A stretch of DNA of 61,603 bases from Albidovulum sp. (GCF_008933605.1 NZ_WBUS01000003.1:1-61603); one strand, 5' to 3'; numbered from the stretch's first letter, positions 9,050 to 17,427 are shown. Notes: generated by a model from the sequence alone, not told the origin. Numbers and translations are program-made.

Positions 9050-11092
9050 TCAACCGTCGGCGAGGATGTCGAGGAAGGCCACGCCGAACCTGTCGAGCTT
9101 CTGGCTGCCCATGCCGCCGATGCGGTCAAGCTCGGCCAGCGTCGCGGGCCGCGTCTCGGCGATGCGGCGCAGCATGGCGTGGGTGCAGCTGAGGTATTTC
9201 CCCGTGCCGTCCTCGCCCCGCGCCAGATCGGCCTGCGCCGCCATCAGCCGGTCGAAGAGCGTGCCCGCCGCGCGGCCCGCAAGCCTGAGCCGCGCCGGAT
9301 GGATCCGCGCGGCTTCGCCCGCGATCACCTCCAAGAAGGCGGCGCCGTAGCTTTCGAGCTTCTTCGCGCCCACGCCGGAGATGTGTGCCATGTCGTCGAG
9401 CGTCCGCGGCCGCCGCTCCGCCATCTCGATCAGCGTCCGGTCGGTGAAGATGACATAGGCCGGCAGACGCGCGGCCTCGGCCAGGGCCCGCCGTTTCGCC
9501 TTGAGCGCCGACAGTAGCGGCGCGTCCTCCTCCGAGACCAGCGCCTTCACCACCGGCTTCGCCGCCGCGCGGATCGTGTCACGGCGGAGCGTGATCGCGG
9601 CCTCGCCGCGCAGGATCGGGCGCGCCGCCTCTGTCATCCGGAAGGCGCCGTGGCGCTCGGGGTCGGGGCGGATCAGGTCATGGCCCATCATCTGCCGGAA
9701 GATCGCCTGCCATTCCGTCTTCGGCAGGTCACGGCCGACGCCGAAGGTGGGCAGGACGTCGTGGCCGCGCTCGCCGACCTTCCCGGTCACGGTGCCGGTG
9801 AGTACGTCGATGAGGTGCCCCGCGCCGAAGCTCTCGCCGGTGCGCAGGATCGCCGACAGCGCCTTGCGCACCGCCTCGGTTCCGTCGAAAAGTTCGGGCG
9901 GCCTGTCGCAGAGATCACAATTGCCGCAGGGCTCCGCCGCTTCGCCGAAATAGGCGAGAAGTCGCTGCCGGCGGCAGCCCGTGGCCTCCGCGAGCCCGAG
10001 CAGCGCATTCAGCCGCGCGTGATCGGCGGCCTTGCGATCGGCAGGCGCAAGCCCCTCGTCGATCTGGGCACGGCGGAAACGGATGTCGTCGGGGCCGTAG
10101 AGCGTCAGCGTCTCGGCCGCAGCACCGTCGCGGCCGGCGCGGCCGATTTCCTGGTAATAGGCCTCGATCGACTTCGGCAGGTCGGCGTGGGCCACCCAGC
10201 GGATGTCGGGCTTGTCGATCCCCATGCCGAAGGCGACGGTGGCCACCACGATCAGCCCGTCCTCCTGCTGGAACCGGGCCTCAACCTCGCGGCGCGCCTC
10301 GGCCTCCATCCCTGCATGATAGGCGCAGGCCGGGTGCCCGGCCTCGGCCAGGGCCCGGGCCAGCGTCTCGGTCTTGGCGCGGGTGCCGCAGTAGACGATG
10401 CCGGACTGGCCCTTGCGCGCGGCGGCGAAGGCAAGGATTTGGTGCCGCGGCTGTTCTTTCGCCTGGAAGGCGAGGTGGATGTTCGGCCGGTCGAAACCCC
10501 GCAGGAAGGTCGCAGGGGTCTGGCCATCGAAGAGCCGCGCGACGATCTCGGCCCGCGTCTCTTCGTCCGCCGTCGCGGTGAAGGCCGCAAGCGGCACACC
10601 GAGGGCGCGTTTCAGGTCTCCGATGCGCAGATAGTCGGGGCGGAAGTCGTGGCCCCACTGGCTGACGCAATGCGCCTCGTCCACTGCGATGAGGCGGGTG
10701 CCGATGCGCCGGAGAAGGCTCAGTGTCCCGCCCGAGGCGAGCCTTTCGGGCGCCATGTAGAGGAGTCTCAGCCGGCCTTCGTCGAGGGCTGCGAAGACAT
10801 CCTCAGTCTCCTCGTCGGTATTGCCCGAGGTCAGCGCGCCCGCATCGACCCCGGCCTCGCGCAGCGCGCGGACCTGGTCGCGCATCAGCGCGATGAGGGG
10901 CGAGATGACGACGGTCACGCCGCCGCCCATGAGCGCGGGCAGCTGGAAGCAGAGCGACTTGCCGCCGCCCGTCGGCATGATGGCGAGCGTGTCTTGCCCC
11001 GCCGCCACGGCGGCGACGATCTCGGCCTGGCCTGGCCGGAAGGCGGAAAATCCGAAGACGGAGGAAAGGAGTTCCTCGGCGCGGGTCATCAT
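9050..11092 (-). CDS. recQ: ATP-dependent DNA helicase RecQ
   Basis: A 680-residue 3'-to-5' superfamily 2 helicase acting in recombination and repair of stalled forks. The Q-like motif FRPGQ (about 19-23), Walker A TGGGKS (Lys45), DEAH box (138-141) and the RecQ-specific aromatic-rich loop SQWGHDFRP are present. Helicase motifs V/VI (VAFGMGIDKPD, QEIGRAGRDG) follow, then the zinc-binding cysteines (GCRRQ...PCGNCDLC) and a winged helix. Two HRDC domains close the protein (about 520-600 and 605-680); the second ends at LDRFGVAFLDI. E. coli RecQ has a single HRDC domain, while tandem HRDC is common in alphaproteobacteria. Two consecutive Met codons make the exact start ambiguous by one residue. 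It converges on the kinase gene with a 6-base gap. Confidence 0.96.
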   Translation of the reverse strand: MMTRAEELLSSVFGFSAFRPGQAEIVAAVAAGQDTLAIMPTGGGKSLCFQLPALMGGGVTVVISPLIALMRDQVRALREAGVDAGALTSGNTDEETEDVFAALDEGRLRLLYMAPERLASGGTLSLLRRIGTRLIAVDEAHCVSQWGHDFRPDYLRIGDLKRALGVPLAAFTATADEETRAEIVARLFDGQTPATFLRGFDRPNIHLAFQAKEQPRHQILAFAAARKGQSGIVYCGTRAKTETLARALAEAGHPACAYHAGMEAEARREVEARFQQEDGLIVVATVAFGMGIDKPDIRWVAHADLPKSIEAYYQEIGRAGRDGAAAETLTLYGPDDIRFRRAQIDEGLAPADRKAADHARLNALLGLAEATGCRRQRLLAYFGEAAEPCGNCDLCDRPPELFDGTEAVRKALSAILRTGESFGAGHLIDVLTGTVTGKVGERGHDVLPTFGVGRDLPKTEWQAIFRQMMGHDLIRPDPERHGAFRMTEAARPILRGEAAITLRRDTIRAAAKPVVKALVSEEDAPLLSALKAKRRALAEAARLPAYVIFTDRTLIEMAERRPRTLDDMAHISGVGAKKLESYGAAFLEVIAGEAARIHPARLRLAGRAAGTLFDRLMAAQADLARGEDGTGKYLSCTHAMLRRIAETRPATLAELDRIGGMGSQKLDRFGVAFLDILADG

Positions 11093-11148
11093 GGGGTGGG
11101 CTGCTCTTTTTGCGCCACCGTGTCACAGCGTCCCGGCAGGGACAAGGC

Positions 11149-11442
11149 TCAGTAGCCGTAGAAGAAGCCGGCGTTGTTGATCAGCACGCGCTGCAGGATG
11201 ATCAGGACGACGAACGCCACCAGGGGCGCGAGATCGAGGCCCGGCGTCTGCGGCAGGACGCGGCGGATCGGCGCGTAGATCGGCTCCAGCAGCCGGGAAA
11301 GGCCGTACCAGATCTGCGCGACCATCGGCTGGCGGATGTTCAGGACCTGGAAGTTCAGGAGCCACGACATGATTATATGCGCGATCATGATGAACCAGAC
11401 CACGTTCAGTATGATCATGAGTGCCTGAAAGAGCGAAGTCAT
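11149..11442 (-). CDS. YggT family integral membrane protein
   Basis: A 97-residue inner-membrane protein with two hydrophobic segments (about residues 6-30 and 70-93) around a conserved cytosolic/periplasmic loop (RLLEPIYAPIRRVLP), which is the signature of the YggT/YlmG family. The family has been linked to osmotic tolerance, cell division or membrane-protein organisation; its exact biochemical role is not settled. The start is taken at ATG 11440-11442 with GGGGAC upstream. A longer in-frame extension to 11547 lacks a ribosome site and would add an uncharacteristic basic N-terminus. It lies downstream of, and on the same strand as, nothing obvious; recQ follows 56 bases further on and could be co-transcribed. 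Confidence 0.9.
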   Translation of the reverse strand: MTSLFQALMIILNVVWFIMIAHIIMSWLLNFQVLNIRQPMVAQIWYGLSRLLEPIYAPIRRVLPQTPGLDLAPLVAFVVLIILQRVLINNAGFFYGY

Positions 11443-11579
11443 CAAAGTCCCCGGCTGTTTTGTTCGCTCACAGGTAAGTCGCGGGCGGTGCCGGTGCAAT
11501 GGCGTAACGCAACGTTCCCTGTTGACGGTGCGCGCCCGCTCCGCCACGCGTTGCCCCGGGGCCGGACGAGAGGTTGGCG

Positions 11580-12110
11580 ATGTATCCCTTCCTGCGCATG
11601 GGCAAGGAAATCTGGACGAACCGCAACGCCCCGCCGCTCGGCCTGACCGAGGCGCATGTCTCGCACCACATCTGCTGGCCCTGGGATCTCGACTTCTGGT
11701 TCGAGCTGAACAACGGCCGGACGCTGACGCTCTACGACCTCGGCCGGGTACCGATGGCGATGCGGACCGGACTTCTGCGGCACATGAAGGCGAACCGCTG
11801 GGGCATCACCGTCGCCGGCAACACGCTGCGCTACCGCCGCAGGGTGCGCGCCTTCGACCGGCTCGAGATGGTAAGCCGCTGCATCGGGTGGGACGCGCGC
11901 TTCTTCTACATGGAGCAGAGCATGTGGCGTGGCGGCGAATGCACCAGCCACATGCTCCTGCGCTCCGCCGTCACGTCACGGGCGGGGATCGTGCCGCCGG
12001 CCGAGGTTCTCGCCGCGATGGGTCATCTGGCGGAAGGCCCGACGCTGCCGGACTGGGTCACGGCGTGGATCGCGGCAGACGGCGAACGTCCCTGGCCGCC
12101 CGAGCGCTGA
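11580..12110 (+). CDS. Acyl-CoA thioesterase-like (hot-dog fold, THEM6-like) protein
   Basis: A 176-residue soluble protein. The pattern EIWTNRNAPPLGLTEAHVSHHICWPWDLDFWFELNN resembles hot-dog thioesterases of the YbgC/THEM6 branch, in which an early Asp/Asn in a D-x-x-x-E/N segment and a hydrophobic central helix form the active site. The LNNGR and RMEMVSRC-like strands fit this, but the substrate cannot be read from sequence. The ATG at 11580 has an AGAGG site 6 bases upstream; an in-frame TTG at 11574 overlaps that site and was not used. A terminator-like hairpin follows at 12115. The divergent neighbour is the YggT gene. Confidence 0.72.
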   Translation: MYPFLRMGKEIWTNRNAPPLGLTEAHVSHHICWPWDLDFWFELNNGRTLTLYDLGRVPMAMRTGLLRHMKANRWGITVAGNTLRYRRRVRAFDRLEMVSRCIGWDARFFYMEQSMWRGGECTSHMLLRSAVTSRAGIVPPAEVLAAMGHLAEGPTLPDWVTAWIAADGERPWPPER

Positions 12111-12114
12111 GCGG

Positions 12115-12147
12115 CCCCGCCGCAGCCCTTGCGTGGCGGGGTCTTTT
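12115..12147 (+). terminator. Intrinsic terminator after thioesterase-like gene
   Basis: The arm CCCCGCC (12115-12121) pairs with GGCGGGG (12135-12141). The helix can extend inward through CGCA/TGCG with one bulged base, and it is followed by TCTTTT. It sits 4 bases past the stop of the thioesterase-like gene and before the transporter gene, so it probably separates two transcripts, or attenuates readthrough into the transporter. Confidence 0.7.
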
Positions 12148-12183
12148 CGGGCTTCATCGCCCGCAACGCGAGGGGCAGGGCAC

Positions 12184-13551
12184 ATGACCGTATCGGCGAG
12201 GAAGCGCATTTGGGGCTGGTGGTTCTTCGACTGGGCGAGCCAGCCCTACAACACGCTCCTTCTCACCTTCAGCTTCGGTCCCTACTTCGCCGAGGTCGCC
12301 CGCGCGCATTTCGCCGCCCAGGGCCTCGACGCCGAGGCCGCGAAGGCGGCATCCCAGGCCTACTGGACGGCGACGCAGACGGTGACGGGCATCTTCATCG
12401 CCGTTCTCGCGCCGATTCTTGGCGTCATCGCGGACGGGCGCGGCCGGAAGATGCCCTGGATCTGGGCCTTTTCGGCCATGTACGTCCTCGGCGCCTTCGT
12501 GCTCTGGTGGACGGTGCCCGGCATGTCCACGCTCTTCTGGGCGGCCTTCTGGTTCGGCTTCGGCTTCATCGGGATGGAGCTTGCGACCAACTTCACCAAC
12601 GCGCTGATGCCGACGCTCGCCCCGCACGACGAGATCGGCAAGGTGTCGGGGACGGGATTTGCCTTCGGCTATCTCGGCGGCGTTCTGGCGCTCTTCATCT
12701 TCCTCCTGTTCTTCGCCGAGAACGCCGAGACCGGAAAGACCCTGATCGGGCTTCCGCCCGCCTTCGGGCTCGATCCGGCGACGCGCGAAGGAACGCGGTC
12801 GGTCGGGCCGTTCACCGCGCTCTGGTATGTCGTCTTCATGGTGCCGTTCTTCCTCTGGGTCCGGGAGCCCGCCGCCGCCGCCGGCAAGAGCTTCGGCGCG
12901 GCGCTGTCGGGGCTCGGCCGCGCGGTCGGCGGTCTGAAGGACCGGCCGAGCCTTCTCGTCTTCCTCGTCGCCTCGATGTTCTACCGTGACGCGCTGAACG
13001 CGACCTATGCGCTGGGCGGAGCCTTCGCCTCGAACGTGATGGGCTGGACGGTGATCCAGAGCGGCGTCTTCGGCATCGTCGCGGCGATCGCCGCGACCTT
13101 CGCCTCCTGGGCCGGGGGCAAGCTCGATTCCTCTGTCGGCCCGAAGCCGGTGATCCTGCTCGCGATCGTCGTCCTCACCGCGACCATCGTCGTGATGATG
13201 AACCTGACGCCGACGAGCTTCTTCGGCCACGTCCTGGGCGAGGGGTCGCCGCTGCCGGACATGATCTTCTACGGCTGCGGCGTGATGATCGGTGCGGCAG
13301 GCGGCGTCGCCCAGGCCGCAAGCCGGACGCTCATGGTCTTTCACACCAGCGAACACGACGCGGCCAGCGATTTCGGCTTCTACGGGCTTTCCGGCAAGGC
13401 GACGGCGTTCCTTGCGCCCGCGCTGATCACCATTGCCACCCTGGCCACCGGAAGCGCCCGGCTCGGTATCGCGCCGCTCGTGGGGCTTTTCCTGGTCGGG
13501 CTTGTCCTTATGATGTGGGTGAAACCCCTGGGCGAACGTCCCGTAAGATGA
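12184..13551 (+). CDS. MFS transporter, UMF1/Atg22-like family
   Basis: A 455-residue polytopic inner-membrane protein with about twelve hydrophobic segments. The N-terminus WGWWFFDWASQPYNTLLLTFSFGPYF is the signature of the UMF1 (Atg22-like) branch of the major facilitator superfamily. The loop-2 motif of MFS proteins appears as GVIADGRGRKMPW after the second pair of helices. Atg22 in yeast exports amino acids from the vacuole, but the bacterial substrate is unknown and no neighbouring gene defines it. The start is ATG at 12184; an open frame extending upstream to 11929 overlaps the thioesterase-like gene and lacks family resemblance. mepA begins 12 bases downstream and may be co-transcribed. 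Confidence 0.88.
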   Translation: MTVSARKRIWGWWFFDWASQPYNTLLLTFSFGPYFAEVARAHFAAQGLDAEAAKAASQAYWTATQTVTGIFIAVLAPILGVIADGRGRKMPWIWAFSAMYVLGAFVLWWTVPGMSTLFWAAFWFGFGFIGMELATNFTNALMPTLAPHDEIGKVSGTGFAFGYLGGVLALFIFLLFFAENAETGKTLIGLPPAFGLDPATREGTRSVGPFTALWYVVFMVPFFLWVREPAAAAGKSFGAALSGLGRAVGGLKDRPSLLVFLVASMFYRDALNATYALGGAFASNVMGWTVIQSGVFGIVAAIAATFASWAGGKLDSSVGPKPVILLAIVVLTATIVVMMNLTPTSFFGHVLGEGSPLPDMIFYGCGVMIGAAGGVAQAASRTLMVFHTSEHDAASDFGFYGLSGKATAFLAPALITIATLATGSARLGIAPLVGLFLVGLVLMMWVKPLGERPVR

Positions 13552-13563
13552 TCGGTCCGTGAC

Positions 13564-14448
13564 ATGATTGCACGCCTGATACTTCTCTGCCTTCTTGCCT
13601 TGCCGTCCGTTGCCTCGGCATCGCCGCTCGCCAAGGATCTCTTCGGGGCGCAGCGGGCAGGCTCGCAGCAGAAGCCGCAGGCGATCGGCGACTACGCGAA
13701 GGGCTGCGGAGCGGGACTGGTGCAGCTTCCCGAAACCGGCCCGACCTGGCAGGCGATGCGGCTCTCGCGGGGGCGCAACTGGGGGCACCCGGAGCTGGTG
13801 CGGTTCCTGATCGACCTTTCCGGTGCGGCGCGGCAGCTCGGCTGGACGGGGCTCTACATCGGCGACATGAGCCAGCCGCGCGGAGGGCCGATGACGAGCG
13901 GTCATGCGAGCCACCAGATCGGGCTCGATGCCGACGTCTGGATGTTGCCGCCCGCGCGCCTCAACCTCACGCGCGCCGAACGGGAAAGCCTGAGCTCGGT
14001 CTCGGTCCGGACCGAGGACCAGAAGCGTGTCACCGGCAACTGGACGCGCGCGCATCACCTCCTTCTCAAGGCGGCGGCCACGGACCCTCGGGTGGACCGG
14101 ATTTTTGTCGCGGCGGCGGCGAAGATCGAGATGTGCAAGACGGCGAAACCCTCCGACAAGGCGTGGCTTCAGAAGATCCGCCCCCTTTACGGGCACAACA
14201 CGCATTTCCATGTCCGTCTGAAATGCCCTGGCGGGTCGCAGCACTGTCGGCGGCAGACCCCCTCGGTGGCGGAATTGTCGAAAGGCGGCGACGGGTGCGA
14301 CGAGACACTGACATGGTGGGTGACGACCTATCTCGACGAGTTGAGGAATCCGCCGAAAAAGCCGAAGGGTCCACGCAAGAAAGGCCCGCGCGAGTTCACC
14401 ATGGCCGATCTGCCGCGGCAATGCGCCGGGGTCTTGGCGGCGGATTGA
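13564..14448 (+). CDS. mepA: Penicillin-insensitive murein endopeptidase
   Basis: A 294-residue periplasmic zinc metallopeptidase (M74) that cuts D-Ala-meso-DAP cross-links in peptidoglycan. A cleaved signal peptide is visible (MIARLILLCLLALPSVASAS). The LAS-type metal motif SGHASHQIGLDADVW contains His114, His117 and Asp122/124, and the downstream HFHVRLKCP motif supplies the other ligand and catalytic histidines. Paired cysteines in the C-terminal half (KCPGGSQHC, GGDGC, RQCAG) fit the disulfides of the family. The length is close to the usual 270-300 residues. The last 28 bases overlap the next gene in another frame, so translation of the two is probably coupled. Confidence 0.94.
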   Translation: MIARLILLCLLALPSVASASPLAKDLFGAQRAGSQQKPQAIGDYAKGCGAGLVQLPETGPTWQAMRLSRGRNWGHPELVRFLIDLSGAARQLGWTGLYIGDMSQPRGGPMTSGHASHQIGLDADVWMLPPARLNLTRAERESLSSVSVRTEDQKRVTGNWTRAHHLLLKAAATDPRVDRIFVAAAAKIEMCKTAKPSDKAWLQKIRPLYGHNTHFHVRLKCPGGSQHCRRQTPSVAELSKGGDGCDETLTWWVTTYLDELRNPPKKPKGPRKKGPREFTMADLPRQCAGVLAAD

Positions 14449-15311
14449 CACTCGCGGTCCTGGGCGCCCTCGTCGCCACCCCGCCGCCGACGCCGCCGCT
14501 GGCCGAAGTCACCGGCACCTACGTCTGGCGGCACCATGCCCCGCGCTTCGGCGGCCTCTCCGCGATCGAGCTAGAACCCGACGCGCTCGGCTTCATCGTC
14601 GTTTCGGATTCGGCGGCCTTCTTCTCCGGCCGGTTCACCCGGGGCGCGGACGGCGAAGTCGTCGGCGCGACCGTGGGCGAAGCGGTTCTCCCGGTCTCGT
14701 GGCATGGGACGCCTTTGCAGGACTGGATGGACGATGCCGAAGGCCTTGCCTTCGCGCCGGACGGCGGAATCTACGTTTCCTACGAGTCCTGGGACCGGAT
14801 TGTGCACTACGGACCCGGTGGTCGGGGATGGAAGGACGAGGCGGGGCCCGATGAATTCGCGGCGTTCCCGGCGAACCAGGGCATCGAGGCGCTGGCCGTC
14901 GACGCCGCGGGCCGGGTGCTCGCGATTCCCGAGGTGCCGCCGCATGGCGGCGACACGCCCGTCTATCGCGTGTCGGGAAAGAAGGCGCGGGTGATCTTCA
15001 CGCTCCGCCACGACCGGGACTGGTCATCGACGGGCGCGGACATTGGCCCGGACGGCCGGCTCTATCTTCTTGAACGCGGATTCTGGCCGTTCCTCGGGTT
15101 CGCGTCCCGGGTGCGGCGCATCACGCTCGACCACGACCGGGTGGCGGCCGATGTGGTGATATGGCAGAGCGAGCCCGGCCATCACGACAACCTCGAAGGG
15201 ATCGCCGCCTGGCAGGACGCAGCGGGGGGGCTCAGGCTCACGATGGTTTCCGACGACAACTTCCTGCCAGTGCAGAAGACCGAGATCGTCGATCTGCGGA
15301 TGACGGAGTGA
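14421..15311 (+). CDS. Esterase-like/phytase-like beta-propeller protein (copy 1)
   Basis: A 296-residue exported protein of the 'esterase-like activity of phytase' family, a beta-propeller related by sequence to DUF1036/phytase-like domains and frequent in Rhodobacteraceae. Supporting stretches are RFGGLSAIEL, DAEGLAFAPDGGIYVSYE, GPDGRLYLLER and the terminal SDDNFLP...KTEIVDL. The start is ATG at 14421 inside mepA, 28 bases before its stop. It is followed by a short hydrophobic export segment (LTLAVLGALVATPPP). A second, divergent copy with the same blocks lies at 21388-22296. The enzymatic activity is not established for this family; the name reflects similarity only. Confidence 0.82.
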   Translation: MRRGLGGGLTLAVLGALVATPPPTPPLAEVTGTYVWRHHAPRFGGLSAIELEPDALGFIVVSDSAAFFSGRFTRGADGEVVGATVGEAVLPVSWHGTPLQDWMDDAEGLAFAPDGGIYVSYESWDRIVHYGPGGRGWKDEAGPDEFAAFPANQGIEALAVDAAGRVLAIPEVPPHGGDTPVYRVSGKKARVIFTLRHDRDWSSTGADIGPDGRLYLLERGFWPFLGFASRVRRITLDHDRVAADVVIWQSEPGHHDNLEGIAAWQDAAGGLRLTMVSDDNFLPVQKTEIVDLRMTE

Positions 15312-15403
15312 CTTGACCGGCAGACGCCGGGCGCGTAGAGGCCGCCCGTCCCGGCGCGATTGCCGGGGCCAAGTCTCCGCGACCTTGTCAAAACGGAACC
15401 GAC

Positions 15404-16027
15404 ATGACCCGCAGCCTGATCCCCGGCATCCTTGCCATGGCCGCCATCGTTGTAGCCTCGAACATCCTCGTGCAGTTCCTCTTCGGCCAGTGGCTGACCT
15501 GGGGTGCCTTCTCCTACCCCTTCGCGTTCCTCGTGACCGACCTCACGAACCGCTTCCAGGGCCCTTCTGCCGCGCGCAAGGTGGTGGTCGCGGGGTTCCT
15601 CGTGGGTCTGGCCTGCTCGCTCGTCGGCACCCAGATCATGGGCGAGTTCGGCCCGCTCGTGACCCTGCGCATCGCGGCCGGGTCCGGGGCGGCCTTCCTC
15701 GTCGCCCAGCTCATGGACGTGCATGTGTTCAACCGCCTGCGCACGGGAAGCTGGTGGCGCGCGCCCCTTGTCTCCACGCTGGTGGGCTCCACGCTCGATA
15801 CCGCGATCTTCTTCACCACCGCCTTCTCGGCGACCCTCGCCTTCCTCGAACCCGCCAATGACGTGTCCTGGGCGGGGGAGGTGATGCCGCTTCTTGGCGG
15901 GGGTCCGGCCGCCCCGCTCTGGGTCTCGCTCGCCGTCGCCGACTGGCTCGTCAAGCTGTCGCTCGCGATCCTGGCACTGGTGCCATTCCGCGTAATTGTT
16001 ACAAGGGTGACAGAAAAAGTTGCGTGA
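15404..16027 (+). CDS. yhhQ: Queuosine precursor transporter (YhhQ/VUT family)
   Basis: A 207-residue inner-membrane protein with about six hydrophobic helices. The block GAFSYPFAFLVTDLTNRFQGPSAARK is diagnostic of the YhhQ/DUF165 family, whose E. coli member imports preQ0/preQ1 for queuosine modification of tRNA. Further family motifs are SNILVQF near the N-terminus and DTAIFFTTAF in the C-terminal half. The start is ATG at 15404 with a weak upstream GGAACCG. The 92-base leader was inspected for a preQ1 riboswitch and none was recognised. The gene is followed after about 50 bases by the structured-RNA candidate at 16081 on the same strand, which could lie on its mRNA. Confidence 0.93.
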   Translation: MTRSLIPGILAMAAIVVASNILVQFLFGQWLTWGAFSYPFAFLVTDLTNRFQGPSAARKVVVAGFLVGLACSLVGTQIMGEFGPLVTLRIAAGSGAAFLVAQLMDVHVFNRLRTGSWWRAPLVSTLVGSTLDTAIFFTTAFSATLAFLEPANDVSWAGEVMPLLGGGPAAPLWVSLAVADWLVKLSLAILALVPFRVIVTRVTEKVA

Positions 16028-16097
16028 AAATGTTTGACAGACACAAAATCTGTGGCAGCCTGTGGATAACGGCAACCCAGAGAAAGGAGGTGATCCA

Positions 16098-16154
16098 GTG
16101 TCTAGAGTGATATTGGAGAGAGGTGTCGGGACAGTCAGGGGGGCCGTGGCCTGA
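16098..16154 (+). CDS. Micro-ORF of 18 codons with an extreme Shine-Dalgarno
   Basis: A GTG codon starts two bases after an uninterrupted Shine-Dalgarno-type sequence that can pair with the whole 16S tail. The frame reads MSRVILERGVGTVRGAVA and stops at TGA 16152-16154. The core AGGAGG is about 8 bases from the GTG, a good spacing for initiation. The peptide is basic and not a membrane peptide, so a type I toxin is unlikely. The second half of the ORF forms the 5' arm of the long CAGTCAGGG stem, an arrangement seen in leader-peptide attenuators. It might also be a ribosome-binding decoy with no meaningful product. Conservation in related genomes would decide. Confidence 0.4.
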   Translation: MSRVILERGVGTVRGAVA

Positions 16155-16236
16155 GGGCAACCCCGAGGGTTAAGAACCCTGACTGGGCCTAGTCGATCTT
16201 CGACACCCTAACTGGCCCATCTCCGTAGATCTCGGA

Positions 16237-16264
16237 GGGCCGTTCCCACCCGGAACGGCCCTTT
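16237..16264 (+). terminator. Intrinsic terminator, probably bidirectional
   Basis: The arm GGGCCGTTCC (16237-16246) pairs perfectly with GGAACGGCCC (16252-16261) across a 5-base loop and is followed by TTT. It ends the plus-strand RNA candidate and could also stop transcripts arriving from the minus-strand lytic transglycosylase gene, whose stop codon is at 16282. Confidence 0.7.
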
Positions 16265-16281
16265 CCATTCCGGGGCACCGG

Positions 16282-17427
16282 TCAGCCGAGGCTGCGCAGC
16301 AGCGCGAGCGACGGCTCTCCGGTGACCGGCAGGCGGCGGCTCGCCTGCCAGGCCCTGATCGCGTCCCGGGTCCTCGCGCCGATGACCCCGTCGGCGCCGC
16401 CCGTATCATAGCCGAGCGCCGTCAAACGTTGCTGCAGAGCGATGCGGTCGGCCTTTGTCATGCCGTTCGCGTCGGGTGGGAAGCTCGCCCGCAGGGGGCC
16501 CGCGCCGCCGATGCGATCCGCCAGGAGGCCCACGCCGAGCGCATAGGAATCGGAGTTGTTGTAGCGCTTGATGGCGCCGAAGTTGCCGGTGACCGAGAAG
16601 ACCGGGCCCCCGGCCTGTGGCTGGATCGCGCTGCCCGCCGGCGCTCCGGCGCCGGCCTCGCCGCCCCAGCGCTGGCCGCGGCGCCAGCCGCTCTGGGCCA
16701 GATAGTTGGCGGTGGAGGCGAGCGCGTCGGTCGGATCGTCGGACCAGATGTCTCGCCGCCCGTCACCGGTGAAGTCGACCGCGTGGGCGAGGTAGGTGGT
16801 GGGGATGAACTGCGTGTGCCCCATCGCGCCGGCCCAGCTGCCGGTCATGCTGGCGGGCGTGGTGTCGCCGTTCTGAAGGATCTTCAGCGCCGCGACGAGC
16901 TGGCTTTCGAAGAACGCGCCGCGCCGCCCGTCATAGGCCAGCGTCGAGGTGGCGGAGATCACCGGGACATCGCCGCGGCGCTCGCCATAGTAGCTTTCGA
17001 GGCCCCAGATCGCCGCGATGATCGTGGCGTCCACGCCGAAGCGCGCCTCCAGCGCCGACAGGGTCGCGCGGTGCGCGGCGAAGGCGGCGCGACCCTTGGC
17101 CACCCGCTCGTCCGACACCGCGATCGAAAGATAGTCCTCGAGACTGCGCTTGAACTCGGTCTGGTTGCGGTCGCGGGTAACCACGCCGGGCAGGTAGCCC
17201 GCGCCACGGAAGGCCGAGGCGACGGTCGCGTCGTTCAGTCCGTACTGCCCCGCCCGGCCGCGGAACGCTGCGACCCAGGCGTCATAGCCCGGATTGGCGA
17301 CCGGGCGCAGGTCCTCCGCGAGCGTCGCGGGACCGCTGCTCGCAAGGCGCGTGGCGCCGGGTGTTGCGCAGGCGGCAAGGCCCGTCAGGGCCAGCCCGAG
17401 TCCGAAGGTTCGTCTGGAAATCATCAT
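16282..17427 (-). CDS. MltB-type lytic murein transglycosylase lipoprotein with peptidoglycan-binding domain
   Basis: A 381-residue lipoprotein that cleaves glycan strands of peptidoglycan, forming 1,6-anhydro-muramyl ends. The lipobox LTGLAAC has its acylated Cys at residue 20. The family 103 lysozyme-like domain (about 45-300) has the catalytic Glu144 in GLESYYG, followed by GAMGHTQFIPTTY and DFTGDGRRDIW, which are typical of MltB. A C-terminal PG_binding_1 domain (about 320-381, LQQRLTALGYDTGGADGVIGARTRDAI) is present, as in alphaproteobacterial MltB proteins and unlike E. coli MltB. The start is the first of two adjacent ATG codons. It is divergent from arfB. Confidence 0.93.
   Translation of the reverse strand: MMISRRTFGLGLALTGLAACATPGATRLASSGPATLAEDLRPVANPGYDAWVAAFRGRAGQYGLNDATVASAFRGAGYLPGVVTRDRNQTEFKRSLEDYLSIAVSDERVAKGRAAFAAHRATLSALEARFGVDATIIAAIWGLESYYGERRGDVPVISATSTLAYDGRRGAFFESQLVAALKILQNGDTTPASMTGSWAGAMGHTQFIPTTYLAHAVDFTGDGRRDIWSDDPTDALASTANYLAQSGWRRGQRWGGEAGAGAPAGSAIQPQAGGPVFSVTGNFGAIKRYNNSDSYALGVGLLADRIGGAGPLRASFPPDANGMTKADRIALQQRLTALGYDTGGADGVIGARTRDAIRAWQASRRLPVTGEPSLALLRSLG

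Larger units (their letters stand above)
16081..16265 (+). ncRNA. Candidate structured RNA with a leader complementary to the 16S rRNA 3' end
   Basis: The 254-base gap between yhhQ and the lytic transglycosylase gene has strong RNA structure on the plus strand. Bases 16081-16098 (AGAAAGGAGGTGATCCAG) are complementary to the conserved 3' end of alphaproteobacterial 16S rRNA. Downstream, GGTGTCG (16122-16128) pairs with CGACACC (16201-16207), enclosing CAGTCAGGG (16132-16140) paired with CCCTGACTG (16177-16185). An alternative hairpin, GGGTT (16167-16171) with AACCC (16175-16179), competes for the same 3' strand. A small CTCCG/CGGAG hairpin (16221-16237) and an intrinsic terminator follow. A TTGACA hexamer lies at 16034-16039 but no convincing -10 box is correctly spaced. 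I do not recognise a named RNA family; transcription is inferred from structure only. Confidence 0.5.

Noticed and set aside
15312-15403. Possible preQ1 riboswitch before yhhQ
   Set aside because: The 92-base leader is GC-rich and shows none of the preQ1-I, -II or -III core sequences I know. No structured aptamer can be supported.
16061-16069. TGTGGATAA, a perfect DnaA box on the minus strand
   Set aside because: It is a single copy with no cluster, no AT-rich unwinding region and no dnaA/hemE-type neighbours. A 9-mer of this kind can occur by chance in 61 kb.
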